In this document: in pieces, positions 11,243 through 23,053 of the stretch
Numbering within the stretch: the stretch's first letter is position 1
Layout: each line of letters starts with the position of its first letter
DNA from: Edaphochlamys debaryana
Taxonomy: Eukaryota > Chlorophyta > Chlorophyceae > Chlamydomonadales
Assembly: GCA_016858145.1 (NCBI GenBank)
Contig: JAEHOE010000002.1
Location: 2,976,001 to 3,040,000, forward strand
Direction: 5' to 3'
DNA length: 64,000 bases
The notes under the pieces: generated by a model
What the model saw: only the letters and a program-made list of their open reading frames with translations
What the model was told of the DNA's origin: nothing
Database searches by the model: none
Position numbers and translations under genes: made by a program

Positions 11243-12640
11243 GCACAGCCCCCTTTCTTCCTCGTTTGCCAATACAGGCCTGGCCTGCTGAAGACCTGCC
11301 TCCGCCAGCACTACCCTCTGTCCGCGGCACCGCTGCCTGCGTCGCTGCCAACTAGGTGCGTGCGCTGGGGCGGGCGAGTCGGCAGGGGCTGTGTGGGGCG
11401 GGACAGCAGGGGCTGCTTCGGGCTGTGCGGGGCGGAACGGCAGGGGCGGTAGTGCTGCCTTCAACCTGCAGTCCCCTCCACTGGGTCTGGGGGTGGGTAC
11501 TGCCCGCTCGGCGACATGGGCTGATGGGCGGCGCATGGCCCGTGCAGCGCGTAGGAGGCACGGGCGGTGGGGGCTGAAGGGCCACTCTGAGCCTGTTCTG
11601 CAGGAGTCCTCCAAACTTGCCGCCCCCTCCTTGCCCTTCCTTCCTGCCTTGTGCCGTCGCAGGTTGGACTCAGTAGCCTCAGCCAGAAGGTCGTAGAGCC
11701 CCCTTCCTTCCTCATCTTCCGACGCAGCTCTGCAGACCTGCCTCCGCGAGCACTGCCCGCAAGGTGCGTGCGCGGGACGGCGGGGGCTGTGTGGGGCGGG
11801 TTGGCACGGAGGGTAGCGGCGGGGACAGTAACTGGGGGGCGGGCGCCGCGGACCCACCGCCGCGCAAAGCCGCCAGTCCCCGACAGAGGCTGATGCCCGG
11901 AGCCGCGAGCGCACGTAGCCCTTATGTAGAGGTTTCGAGATTTATCGTTCAGCCCCCTTCCTTCCTCGTTTGCCAACGCAGGCCTGACCTGCTGGAGACC
12001 TGCCTCCGCCAGCACTACTCCCTACCCGCTGCACCGCTGCCTGCGGCGCCGCCCGCTAGGTGCGTGGGCCGCGTAGGGCGGGACGGCAGGGGCTGCGTGG
12101 GGCGGAAGCGCGGAACGGCAGGCAGGGGCGGTAGCGCTGCCGACATACTAAGTCCGCTGTCTGCATGACATGGGCCGAAGGAAAGGGGGGTGCATGGCCT
12201 CTGCATTGCATAGGGGCCTTGCGCTGATGTCACCTATCGGTGATGAGAGTCTTCTGCAGCAGTCCTCCCATCGTGCCCTCCCCCTCCTTCCCCTCCCTCC
12301 TTGTGCCGTCGCAGGGCTGGCCTCAGCCAGTCTTAGTCAGACGGTCGTGCGCTCCTCGCCTTGACGCCTCGCCGTCGCCGCTGAGCCTCCGCCGCCGGCA
12401 CCTGTCTCAAGGTGAGCTCTGCAGGGTAGGGTGTTACGGCTGGGACCGTGGGGCTGCCCCCAATGCCGGGATCCCCTTGCCATGGTTCAGGGGATGGGTA
12501 CCGCCCGTTTTTCGGCAGGGGCCGCTGGCAGTGCGTTGGGCAGGGCAGGACGGCCGGAACGCCGCATCGCCCTGCCGCCCTGTGAGCCGGCTTGGGCGCT
12601 ACTCCTCCCGTCCCGCCCCCGTCTTGCCTCATTCCCTGCC
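11243..12640 (+). repeat. Tandem duplication of a roughly 700-bp unit with conserved splice-like junctions
   Basis: The part from 11243, with cctcgtttgccaa-acgcag then a segment around GACCTGCCTCCGCCAGCAC and a ctag|gtgcgtg junction, repeats from about 11945. The part from about 11600, with tctgcag-agtcctcc and cttgtgccgtcgcag, repeats from about 12253. Further copies of the segment ending in (C)TAG|gtgcgtg lie at 11047 and 12797. Acceptor-like and donor-like ends are kept while the segment between them decays and loses frame. Confidence 0.6.
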
Positions 12641-13085
12641 CGGCTCTCTTTCCTCGCAGGGCTGGTCCACCTGTGTCTGCCACCCAAAGCAAGGCTATTT
12701 GGAGAAGCAGCTCCGCCGGCCTCAATTCTTGCGCTTCTCGCCTCGAGGCTTCGCCGTGCGCCCTCCTCCGCCAAGCTGTGCCGGCGTTACCCCCTAGGTG
12801 CGTGCGCTGGGTAGGACGTAACTGCAGGGCCGGTGAGGCCACAAGCCGCTGTCGCCCTCTCAGCGGGTGCTAGCAATAGCATCAGCTGAAGGGTCTGCTG
12901 CCGGCCCAAGGGTTCCGGCTTGCTACCCTCTTGTGTCCCCTTCCCTAGGTCAGGGTACTCAGGGCGATGCCTGCCCATTGCCAGGGGCCACTGGGAAGGG
13001 CGCGATGTTGCCTCCCGGTAGGCATGGCACCAACCGGCCTGACACCAGCTGCCGGCCCGCTGCCCTGCTGCAGACCTCAAGCAAG

Positions 13086-15238
13086 ATGGCTGCCGGCAGT
13101 CACGGCCCCACGCTGAGCGACACGCTAGCTGCTCTACCCAAGGAGTTACTCCCGTTGATACTTAACGGCGGTGTGCTCGAGGGTGCCGACAAGCGCAAAG
13201 CCCGGCTCGCCTGCCGAGCGTTTAGGGACGCCATCGATGGCACCGTCGAGGCAGCCTCGCTGCCGGAGAGCTCCACGCTCCTGCAAGTGGCCGAGGCTTG
13301 CCCCGCTGGCTGGCTGCAGCGCCGGCCGCGCCTTCGCAAGCTCACGCTGCCCTTCAACAACGCGCGGCGGCTGGTCCTGCCCTTCGCCGCGGCAGACCCT
13401 GCTGCGGCCTGGGGGCAGATCACGGAGCTGGTGCTTGGGAGCGGGAAAGACCACAATGCTCCGGCCCTCCCCGGCACCATCCTGCAGGTGTGCCTCTCGC
13501 CCCTGTCGGGGCTGCGCTCCCTGACGCTGCACACCGCTCCGCCAGACACCAGCAAAAGCAGGGCCTGGCGCCGGGGGCCTGACAAGTGGACCCCCGAGCA
13601 GCGCCTGACCAGCCAGGCCCTCTCCTCCCTGCCCAACCTCACCAGCCTCACCACCTCGTGGTACGGCCACCTGCCGCTCCTCCCCGACAAGCTGACTCAG
13701 CAGCTCACGCGCCTCGATGCTGACCCCTACCGGTACGACCACCTTCACGACTACTGCCCGTCTGCGAAAGAGTTGGCACCCCTCCTCTCCAGTATGATTG
13801 CCCTGCGGGAGCTTCAGCTCGACGGACTTTCTGCGGACGAGAGCTGCGGCACCCGCCTGGTTGTCCTCCTGGATGCGCTGCCGCCGAGCTTGCGCGAGCT
13901 TAATCTGGGATCTCAGGCGGGGCCGCGCATCAGCTGCTGCCTGGAGGGTGGACTGCTCACAGAGTTAGCCCTTACTGAGGGGCGTATACCAGAGCCGTTC
14001 TCGTCTGTGGTGACCTGCTGGCTGACGGCCTGCTGGACAGCCGCGCCCTGGGGCCGCGCTTGGCCCAGCTCACCGTGGACTGCTTGGATCCCGATAAAGC
14101 TGCAACCTGGAACCAGCCGGCGCGGCTGGAGCGCGCTGAGGCCGTGCGGAAACGCTGCGACCGGGTTACCGTGGGGAGCCTGGAGGCCTTTGATGGCGAC
14201 TTCGACGTGGAGGACGTCCTGACCGTGTCGCGTGTGCTGGGCGTGCCAGAGCGCATTCAGTATAATAATTGCCTTTTGCGTCTGAGGCGGCCTCAAACCA
14301 CGGCCGCCGGCGCTGACGCCGGCGGCGAAGCGGCTCACGCCTGGCAGGCTCCGCTGCCGCCCGAGGTGCTGCTGCAGCGGGTCGTGGAGCGGTTGGAGCG
14401 TGCTGGCCCTGGCACTGGCAGCGTGCAGCGGATGGAGGCCGCCGCCTTCAGCAGCACAGACAGCGACGACAGCAGCGACGGGGACAGCGGCGACAGCAGC
14501 AGCGAGAGCAGCGACCAGGACAGCGACGAGGATAGCGACGAGGACAGCGAGCTGCTCCTACGCGGACCCCTCATGGAGACCCTCTCCAATGACCCGGCCG
14601 CCCTCCGCAACTGGCTGGTGCGGCTGAGGGACAGGGCCGGAGCCGGCGGCGGCTCGCAGCGCCGCTTCAGCCTACGGTGCGTCCCCCTGCCAGCTGTTAG
14701 GGCGGCTCTGGTCACCTGTATCCCCGCCGGGCCTCACACGAAGCCCGTGGCGGCAGCAGCGCAGCAGCTGGCGGCGGACGGTGGCGGCGGTGGAGGCGGC
14801 GGGGGCGGCACGGGTGCTGCGGAACTGCGGGTCCAGCGGTGCGGCCTGCGCTTCGCGAAAGCTACCGAGCAGGTGGGGCGTGAGCGATTGTGGTGCGCGT
14901 GGACAAGCGTGGACTGCGTGTCGTCCTCTCTGATGGCATGCACAGCACTCGCTTGTGTTTTATAGCAATGCCGCACATTTGCCTTCGCCCTGCCGCAGGT
15001 TCTGGAGGCGCTGTGGGAGGGGGAGGCTGAGGGCGAGGGCGCCGGCGCTGAGGTGGGCGACGAGCTGGACCAGCTGCGGCGCCTGCTCGAGGCTGTGCGT
15101 GAGCTGCTGGACCAGGCGCGTGGAGACGGAGCCGTCGACGTCCCTGATTCTGGCGGGAACGGGGACGGGAGCGGAGATGAGTTTGACGGAGACGGAGGAG
15201 CGGCGCAGTCTGACGGGGAGGCGGAGGACTTTGTCTAA
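13086..15238 (+). CDS. F-box/LRR-like protein with an internal frameshift
   Basis: The ATG at 13086 sits in agcaagATGGCTG. Exon 1 runs to 14872 (cag|gtgggg), the intron is 14873-14998, and exon 2 (14999-15238) ends in TAA with the phase kept. The N-terminus (LPKELLPLILNGG, then KARLACRAFRDAID) is F-box-like. Leu-rich repeats follow: LRKLTLPF, ITELVLGS, LRSLTLHT, LTSLTTSW, LRELQLDG, LRELNLGS. Somewhere between about 13967 and 14012 coding switches from frame 3 to frame 2 (LLTELALTEG in one, DLLADGLLDSRALG in the next). The downstream frame then stays open for over 850 bases with a Ser/Asp acidic run and a second domain, so one indel, an assembly error or a recent disabling mutation explains it. 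A role as ubiquitin-ligase adaptor is inference. It resembles the gene at 27171-29615 in plan. Confidence 0.65.
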
Positions 15239-17590
15239 GACGTCTCAGGCGACTGGAATCGGCGGAGGGGGGCGGAACCTGCCGGCGCCGAGCTTAGCAC
15301 CTTTGAGTACCCGCACTTGTGGCATCCGCGTGCGATGACGGTCCGGCGATCTTTACCGGGCCAGGTGGTTTGCTGGCTGTACACTGGCATAGGAGGGAAC
15401 CCTGGAGAGAGCTTGCCGATTTCTGTTGGTCTTGTGTCGCGACACCTCTTGTCCCTTGCTTTCTGAGCACGCTGTCTGCTTTGGCCTTCTGCAATTCGGT
15501 CCAGCCGCGGGCAGGTGTCGTACTGCACCAAGGCGGCACGTGCGGGTACGGAGCCTTGCATTTGTTGGTCTTCTTGTTGACATTTGGCTTCTGGCCAGAG
15601 TGCGCACCAGCAGGCATGCGGGGTCGGGGGGGGGGGGGGGGGTCGCTGGACAGTCAGTGCGTCCAGGTCTGTGCCGGTTGGGAGGCATGGAGCCTAAGAA
15701 TGCGTGTGCGGTGTTAAGGGTGCGGTGTCAAGGGCCAAGCACGAGCTGCGGTTGTGAGGCTCATCATCGCATGCTGGCTCGTGACCGGCAATGCCGAGGT
15801 GCATTCGCGCTGGGGTGATGCTGCTGGTCTGGGGTTGGGCAAGACGCAGGCACACCGATCGAGCGCAGACGTGTGCGGTCACACTCTGTTTTGCGTGGGA
15901 GGATGAGGCCCTGAGTTGCGTAGCGTTACTGCGGATACTGCAGACAGCCGGCCGTAACCGGCTATGCGGATGCATATGTAATATCACGGGAACCAGCGTT
16001 GCAAGAGTACCCTTACACGCAGCCAACACTCCCTGTCTGGCCACCCAGTCCTGCGCGTTCGGCCCCCGCACTCCGCCCCACTACGCACAGCGTCCTGCCG
16101 CGCTTATGCTTCCTCAGCTTCAGCGCTTGTCAAGCAAGATCCTTACACCTGAGCCCCCTGTCTAAACCACACAGTCCTCTGCTATCGTCAGCCCCTTCCC
16201 CCCGCCAGTCCCTCGCACTCGCGGCGGCCGTCCCGCACCACCTTGTACCGCACCACTCCGTTCCCCGCCCGCACTGGAGCCCTCAGGTTGCACAGGCCTT
16301 GCTGGCCTCCAGACCTCCCCGCCGGTACTGGAGGGTAGAGGGGCAAGCCAACCGCTCAGGCCTAGCGGCGAAAGCCAAGTCCAGCCGGGCAGCCTCGCAC
16401 ACCGGTCCTCCCCGCGCAGGCCTCTCCCACGCCAGTCCCCGGCCCCCGCACTCTCGCGGGTGCGCCGGCCAGTCCTTGGCCCGGCACTCGCGGCTGCCGT
16501 CCCGCACCACCTTGGCACCACACCGCTCCCCGCCTTGCTGCCCTCCTGGCCTCCCCGCGCTTCAATGCCACCTATACCTGCTCCGCCTTCGCCAGCGCCT
16601 GCTCTGCGGGAATGCCCAGCCCCGCCCACAGTATTGTAACGCCAGCGCACCGCCTCACTCTCCCAGGGCAGACCGTCCGTCAGGCGCTGCGACCGCTCGG
16701 AGTGTACGGCGGGGGCCCGAAGTCGCGGGCCAGGCGGCTGCGGAGGCTGCTGACTGGCCCCGAGGGCAGCGGTTCGGGCCGCAGGTAAGGATGGACAGGA
16801 GGCGTGACGCCGCAGGCCGCTCAGAGGGAGGAGGAGGGTCCGTGCCCTGCGCCAGGCGACCCGTCCCGGCCCCGGGCATCCTCCCGCAGCCACCACGGGA
16901 CCGCCACTGCCAGCCCCGCCCGCAGAGCACACCCGGTAGCCCCTGCGCCGAGGCTGCTGTGGGTGGCTGAGAGGGCCGCCGCTGGGCCACCTGCCGCTGC
17001 CTCTGTGCTGGGGGTAAGGCCTGGGGCCGCCCGCAGGCGCAGGGCGGTGCCCCGGCGGGCGGTGGCGAGGAGGGGTGGTCCGGAGGCAGCCTGCGGTGGC
17101 GGAGGTACGGAGGGCGGTGACCTGGGGCGGAGAGTGGGCGTAGCACAAGAGGCGAGCTCCACTTCAAGAGCTGCACGCCAATCTTCTGGTATGGTCCCCC
17201 TCTTGCCCCTCCGCCGCCCCCTCCCCCGCGCCACACTGCCAGGACCTCACCCGTTGGAAAGATGGGGAGTGAGGCTGAAAAACAGCATCAACACCCGCCG
17301 GCGGCCGAGGCTGGGCCCGCCTCAAGGAGGAGGCGCAGGGCGCAAAGAGAGCCGCCCCGCCGAGGAAGCCGCTGCTGCCAGGAGCTCGGTCTCAGCGTGA
17401 AGACAACCCCCGATGCCGGCGGCGCTGGCCATTACCCACAGGCCTCCTCCGTCACCGGCCCGAGGCGGCTACGGCACGCAACTCGGCGGCGGTAGGCCGG
17501 CAGCAGCTGGCAGTGAGCAGGCTTCATATCACCGCCTCCATCTCAGCCGTTGGGCCGGATGCAATATCAGCTGCAATGGCAGCGTTAGCG
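15239..17590. other. 3' flank and degenerate tract
   Basis: Downstream of the F-box/LRR gene. It holds a G homopolymer at about 15629-15642 and a TGTAA at 15977-15981 that could be a distant poly(A) signal. From 16190 to 17240 the minus strand is open in several frames and includes EAVRWRYNTVGG near 16640, which echoes the VRWRY segment of the 9.3-11 kb unit. A direct repeat of about 277 bp spacing is visible (cactcgcgg-ggccgtcccgcaccacctt at about 16208 and 16485). No complete gene could be built. Confidence 0.45.
16190..16570 (-). repeat. Two-copy direct repeat, about 277-bp spacing
   Basis: The minus strand reads aaggtggtgcgggacgg-cgccgcgagtgc in both copies (KVVRDGRREC in one frame), at about 16208-16260 and 16485-16535. 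The surrounding sequence is diverged. Confidence 0.5.
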
Positions 17591-17596
17591 TCAGGC

Positions 17597-18725
17597 GCCG
17601 GCGGCTGCCGCTAGGGCGGCGACAGTGAGCGGAGCGCCAAAGGCAGAATGGAGCCACTGCACCATGGCCAGGCGGCCGGCGGAGGCGGCACCGCTGACGG
17701 CGGCGGCCAGATCCACCTTTATCGCCGCGGCTGCCAGTGACGCTGATGACGGCGCCTCTGCCGGCGGCGGAACTTCAAGCCCAAAGCCTCTATCGCCGCC
17801 GGGTTGCTGCAGCGACGCCGCCAGCACCACCTCCGCCAGAGCGACGCTACCCGACCTGGCGGCGGCTGTGAAGACCTCAGCGGACCCTAGTCGCGACCTC
17901 CCGGGACTGTCCTGCCCGCGGGCGTACTGCAGTACGGTACGGAACGTCGGCACGTGACCCGTCTGAGCCGCCGCCGCCAGGGCTGCGCCGTCGTCCCCCC
18001 ACCCTGCCACCCCCCAGCTCCAGCAGTGCTGCTGCCGCGCCCAGGGCTGCCCGCGCCTCCGCCGCTGCGGCCGCCGGCCCGGTCAAGCCACTGGCGACAG
18101 CGGCTCCAGGAGCAAGCCCTGCGTTGCCTGCGGCTGTAGCAGCCGTGGCGTACAGCGGGGGCCGAAGAGCCGAGCTGGCAGCGGCGCGGGCGCTGAGGAT
18201 GCTGCTGAGGAGTTGAGGGTCGAGCCGCGACGCGGCCGCGCACAGGACGTCCATCCAGCTGATGGGGCGCTTTAGGTCATCCACCAGCCGCGTGCGGGTC
18301 TCAGCCTCGCCGCTGCGAGCGGCTGCGGTGCAGGCGGCTTTGGACAGCGGGCATGCGCAGACGGCCGTGAGCATGCCCACTTGCTCCCGAGCTCCCGCAC
18401 ACCCCGATGAAGCCATCGCAGCCATAATCACGAACATGTTCGCGAAGAAACGCTCAGACTGAGCCGTCCGCGATCAACGGGCTGGGAGCTGTCGATGCCA
18501 GGTCGAGCAGCCGGGCCCGGAAGCGCTTAATAACTCGACCAAAGGACTCGTCATTTCTAGCCTGTGCCGTTACAATGGTCAAGCGGGCCCGCACCCTTAC
18601 TGCAGGAAGTGAGCAGGGATGTGAGAGTGTAAGGGCTGCAGTTCAGGTCTTCATTGCATCCCGGTATGTGCATATTGGTTATACGTTCGTAAGCTGTGCG
18701 GGCACGTCGAAGCACGCAGAGGGGC
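17597..18725 (-). pseudogene. Broken partial copy of the ankyrin-type gene
   Basis: The sequence matches the 5120-7537 gene nearly block for block over its middle: EQVGMLxAV, CPLSKAACTAAA, LDVLCAAASRLDPQLL, HVPTFRTVLQYARGQD, AMVQWLHSAFGAPLTV. It is split by a frameshift near 17990-18010 (within the stretch matching LLELGVAGW). It lacks the C-terminal third of the parent. An internal deletion removes most of the F-box region: sequence matching parent 7180-7210 is followed almost at once by sequence matching about 7385-7420. Homology to the parent's upstream region resumes near 18650-18725. No intact start or full frame remains, so this is a decayed segmental duplicate. Confidence 0.8.
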
Positions 18726-18939
18726 AGAGAGGCTGAGAGGGGCATCCAGCTGGAGCCTGCAATCAGCAGGCTGCCTGCCGGAGTGTCGGTCGAGCAACGC
18801 TAAATACTCCACATACCGGTAACAGCTTAAAGTATGATGCTTATAGCAGCAAGCTGTCAGCAAGGGCGACGTCGGTGGTGCTGCTCGGTGGTGCCTGCCG
18901 ACCCAGACTTTCGCGTGCTTTAGCTCAGGACTCTCAGCA

Positions 18940-19830
18940 GTCTAGTGCACACTTCACGCTATCTGCGCCGGCACTGACTGGGGAGCTGGGCGGGGGTAGT
19001 GCGGACGGCTGAGGCCTGGGGCATGGCTGCGGGCCCCCGCCCCCTGCCACCTGGCCCTCTGATGCGGGCCCAACCGTCTGGCAGCGGGCCGGGCTTTCTG
19101 CTGACAGAGAGGTCCGCCAACGCACGGCTGAGGCCGACGAGGGGTAGAGGCGGGTGAGTGCAGGGTCTTGATCTCGGGTGGGACAGAGTGGGCGGGGTGG
19201 AGACCCTCGTAGATCCAGTGAGCTTTGGGATGGGACAAGAGCTGTGAGACCCCAAGAACGCGACCCCTTCTGTCCTCGCAGCACACGGCAACCGCACAGC
19301 CTTCTGCCAATGCTTCTGTCAGCGGTCATCCGCCCCGTCCGCACCGTGATCTTGTACGACACATGCGTCAGCCCTCTGGCGCACACTGCGTACACGACAT
19401 CAAGTGCATGGTGGGTCGGGCTATTATGCACAGCGGGGTAGGAAGGGAGAGAGCGGTGTAGCGTGCAGAAAATGGCCTGGGGTGGCTCAGGGGCACCAGC
19501 AGTGAGTGCGAAGATGAGGTTGGGGTTGGGGTTGGGAGCGCTGTGCGGTGCTGCTGGACTCCAGGCGGCGTGCTGGGCGTGCAGGGACCCAAGGGACAAT
19601 TTCGCCCTCTCGGGCGCAGTGCACTGCACTCAAAACGCACGCTTTGCTGTGCAGCGCGCTTCAGGCCCTCGACACACCCGCGCCGGGCACTCCGTATCCT
19701 TGCCTTCAGCCTGAGACAAGCGCCCGCAGAAGCCCCCCGGCACTCTGCTGCAGCGCCTCGCAAGGGCCTGCCCGCCGCAAGGCGCCAGCGGCGAGGCCCC
19801 GTCGCCGCCGCCACGCTCAGGTACGTGCCT
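18940..19830 (+). repeat. Further diverged copy of the 8-10 kb exon-like unit
   Basis: After a tgtcctcgcag acceptor near 19280 the sequence cggcaaccgcacagcc, and 60 bases later cttgtacgacacatgcgtcagcc, parallels ccgcaaccgcaccgcgg and gctcgtacggcagcatgtgcctcagcc at 9967-10022. The upstream gggtgagtgcagg block also recurs. It may contain leader exons of the gene at 20177, but an in-frame TGA sits 12 bases before that ATG. Confidence 0.4.
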
Positions 19831-20176
19831 GGAAGCAAGGGAGGGGCTGACGCGCTGACCGCCCGCGACGGGGTGCGGTGCCAACAGAGCCTGCCTCGCC
19901 GCCCCGAGGGGCAGCCGTGCGCGCTCTGCCATGAGCCCCGACGTCGCCGCCACCCCGCTTGCCCTTGCTTCCGCTTTCCCTGCCGACTGGCATGCAGGAG
20001 CGGGACTGGCAGGAGAGAGACTGGCGCTTGAGCCGATAGATGGCGCCCAAGGTGGGGCTCGGACGGGTTCCGGCGGCTGCGGCCCCGCTCGCCCCCCGCC
20101 TTTTGAGCTTGGCATCTATCTGCGACACCGCGCCGCCAGGGCCGCCGGCCCGCTCCCTGGCTGTTGAAGCTGTCCC

Positions 20177-22820
20177 ATGGCCTTCTCACCCGTCCCCCGG
20201 GCAAACTCATGGGAAGACGAGGCCTTCCACCTCGACCCCAGACCCGGGGGCATCGGCCCCGACAGCCCCATCTTTCCAGCCCCGCCCGCCGGCCAGACCT
20301 ATGTGGGCTACTACGGTCACCACCGGGGCCCTAAGAGCGCCAAGGCACCGAAGGACCCTGCCAAGTTCGCCATCCCCTGCCCGTGGGTGGCGGCGTGCGG
20401 CCCCAACTGCGGAGCCGGGCCCCGCTGCGTGGTGGCCCGCACGGCCCACGGCCAGAGCAACGGGCGGACCGTGTCTGTGATGGACATGGGGGTGGTAATG
20501 CCGAGGCGTGTGCCCAAGTTCCTCAGCACCCTGCCGCCCGCTGAGGCTGGGTCCGCTCGGGCCCGGCTCTTCAAGGGCGGCGGCTCTGTGGATGTTAAGG
20601 CGGTGGAGGACATTAGTGACGCTGACCTCCGCCGCATCATGCCGCTGGTGAGTGGGTGGGTGCGTGGGTGGGGGGTGGTTGGGTGGGTGGGAATAGGTTG
20701 CTTGTCATTCCAGCTCTGACTGGTACCGCGGGGCCTGGCATCACTACCCTCGCTTGCTCTGTCGCCCGACATCCAGTTTAGCGCTCCGTGGGTGGTGGTG
20801 GTGGGTGGTGGGTGGGGGTGGTGGGTGGGGGTGGGGGGGTGGGGGCGGGATGGGGTGTCGGAGCGTGTCAGCATCGGGGGGGCGCGGGCGCATTGGTCCG
20901 TCCGCTTGCTCCGCTCTCGCCCCCCGCTCAGCCCTCTCTTTGTGCACCCTCCCGCTGACCCCCTGCCCTCGCAGCTCTCTCCGAGGTCGCTCAAGGAGCT
21001 TGGCCTCAAGGCGGATGCGGGGCCCCGGGCGGCCTACCACGCCCACCTGCTGCGCTTCCACTTCGGCAACCTCCCACCACAGCTCGTGCAGGTGAGGGCG
21101 CTTTGAGAGGACGCTGACATGAGGCTCATAGGAGGCTGAAACGATAGGACTAGACATGACAGGGTCACTGAGCTCAGGAGGACGAAGACCGGTAGGCCGC
21201 ACTGCTGCGGCCATTACGCAGTCCAGACCCGTGTCACCCGTCCCCTATTTGCCATTCCTGCACCTTCTGGCACCACAAGCAGCTCATACCGGTACCAATG
21301 TGGCATTTACTCGCCCTGTCCCGCTTCCCTGCCACACGCTCAGGTCAGCCCAATCGCCAACAACCGCAACGCGAATCCCTGGCAGCCCGACACGGCCCGT
21401 GACGCTGACGTCCAGGCGGCCAGCGCTGCGGGCCTGGACCTCTCCGCCTACGCCTACAAGCTGCCGCCCGAGGGTGAGCCGCTGGGGGCCTGGGGCAGCC
21501 AAGCGAGTAGGGCGAGGCACGTACCCCATGATTTTGCTCGCTGAGTGTCCGCTGGCTTACGTTGTCTGTAACCCATGCAACTCCAAACCTCTATCTTGCG
21601 CAGTCGACGAGGACGCAGCGGCGGAGGACGGGGGGCACGCGGAGGAGGAGGGTGAGGCCGATGAGCAGGTATGTACGGGCCTCGGGCTTGGGCTTGGGCT
21701 TGGGCTTGGGCTTGGGCTTGGGCTTGGGCTTGGGCTTGGGCTTGGGCTTGGGCTTGGGCTTGGGCTTGGGCTTGGGCTTGGGCCACGGCAGCGCGACTGG
21801 TGCGGCACCTGCCCTGGCTCTGGTCCTGGCCATCATCTTTCCTAGGGCATACCCATGTGCGGTTGCAGCGGAGGTTCATGCAGGTTTAATGTGTATACCC
21901 CACCCCTACCCGTCCGCCCGCAGGCAGAGGAGGAGGCTGGTGCCAACGACGCCGCCGCCCCGCTGCCCAAGCGCCCACGCGGCGACCGCGGGGCCCGAGG
22001 CGCCGGCCGAGCCGGCGGCTCGGGCGACGGAGAGCGCATGAGCCCCGGCGCGGCGGGCAGCCGCAGGCCCCCACTCACCCCCAGGCCTGTGGCCCAACCG
22101 GGACCCGGCCAGGCGCCAGCGGCAATGGCGTCCCCTCCGACGCCCGCCACGCGCGACCCAGCCGCCGCCGCCGCCACTCCCTTGCCTCAGCTGCCGTACG
22201 CCCAGCTGGCGTCTGGGGCTGAAGCTCACGCCCAGCTGATGGCCGCAACGATGCAGGCCGCGGCGCAGGCTGCGGCCCGCGGCTTCTGTGAGGCTGAGGC
22301 GGCCGACCAGCGGCGGCAGAAGGAGGCGGCGCTGCGGCGGGCGGAGGAGGCCGTGGCGGAGGCGGCACGGCTGAAGCGGAGGGCGGAGGAGGCCGAGGAG
22401 GAGGCCGTGAGGCGGAAGCGGCAGGCGGAGGCCGGAGACGCGGAGGCGGCACGGCTGGCGCGGCGAGTGGAGGAGGCACAGGGGGAGGCGGCGAAACAGC
22501 AGCGGAGGGCCGAGGAGGCCGAGGCGCAGGCGGCGGGGCTGAAGCGGAGGGCGGAGCGAGCTGAGGCGGAGGTGGCCGAACAGCTGCGGAGGGCGGAGGG
22601 TGCGGAGGCAGAGGCGGCGAGGCAGCGGGGGAGGGCGGAGGCAGCGGAGGCGGAGGCGGAGCGGCAGGAGCAGCGGGCGGAAGCGGCCGAGGGCGCCCGG
22701 GTTGCGCTGCAGGCCGCTCTGGATGCGGAGCGGCAGCAGAAGGAGGCGGCGCTGGCGCGGGCTGAGGAGATGAGCAACCGCCGCGGCTTGTTGTCCCGCC
22801 TGTTCAGCACCGAGTGGTGA
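20177..22820 (+). CDS. Unknown protein with Cys-bearing N-terminus and long C-terminal coiled coil
   Basis: Five exons with phases that close: 20177-20647, 20975-21091, 21344-21473, 21604-21668 and 21924-22820, giving 559 residues. Start: ATG preceded by an in-frame TGA 12 bases upstream. Residues 1-157 hold a compact Cys group (PCPWVAACGPNCGAGPRC) and a conserved-looking globular part (ISDADLRRIMPL, then LKELGLKADAGPRAAYH). A short acidic exon follows, then a basic PKRPRGDRG patch that could serve in nuclear import. The last 190 residues are an unbroken Ala/Glu/Arg coiled coil built on a roughly 14-residue unit (RRAEEAEAEAARLK type). The protein stops at SRLFSTEW. I do not recognise a family; the C-rich part could bind metal. 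Intron 4 carries a TTGGGC array. A TGTAA lies 235 nt downstream. Confidence 0.75.
21684..21783 (+). repeat. TTGGGC hexanucleotide array in an intron
   Basis: About 16 nearly perfect copies of GGGCTT in intron 4 of the 20177-22820 gene, on the transcribed strand. Runs of GGG every six bases could form a G-quadruplex in the pre-mRNA. Confidence 0.95.
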
Positions 22821-23053
22821 AAGCGATGGCGGGTGCTGGACGAACGAGCATGGACTGGCTAGCGGTAGCCCTGGGCGGGTACAGCCCTAGGTGGAGCTCT
22901 ATCTGGCCTGTGGGGCCGCGGTGATGTGCCGTATGTGCATAAAAGACAGCGGCTTCGTCTCCCGCAGGTCTGCGGCGTGGTCGCGTGGATGAGGTGTGCG
23001 TGGAGCGCCAGGGGGAGCGCTGGGCGGGGATGGCTTGAAAGCCGGGGAATGTG

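Noticed and set aside
19516..19545. Three GGTTGGGG units, as in some telomeres
   Set aside because: Too short, interrupted and internal; green algae use TTTTAGGG or TTTAGGG.
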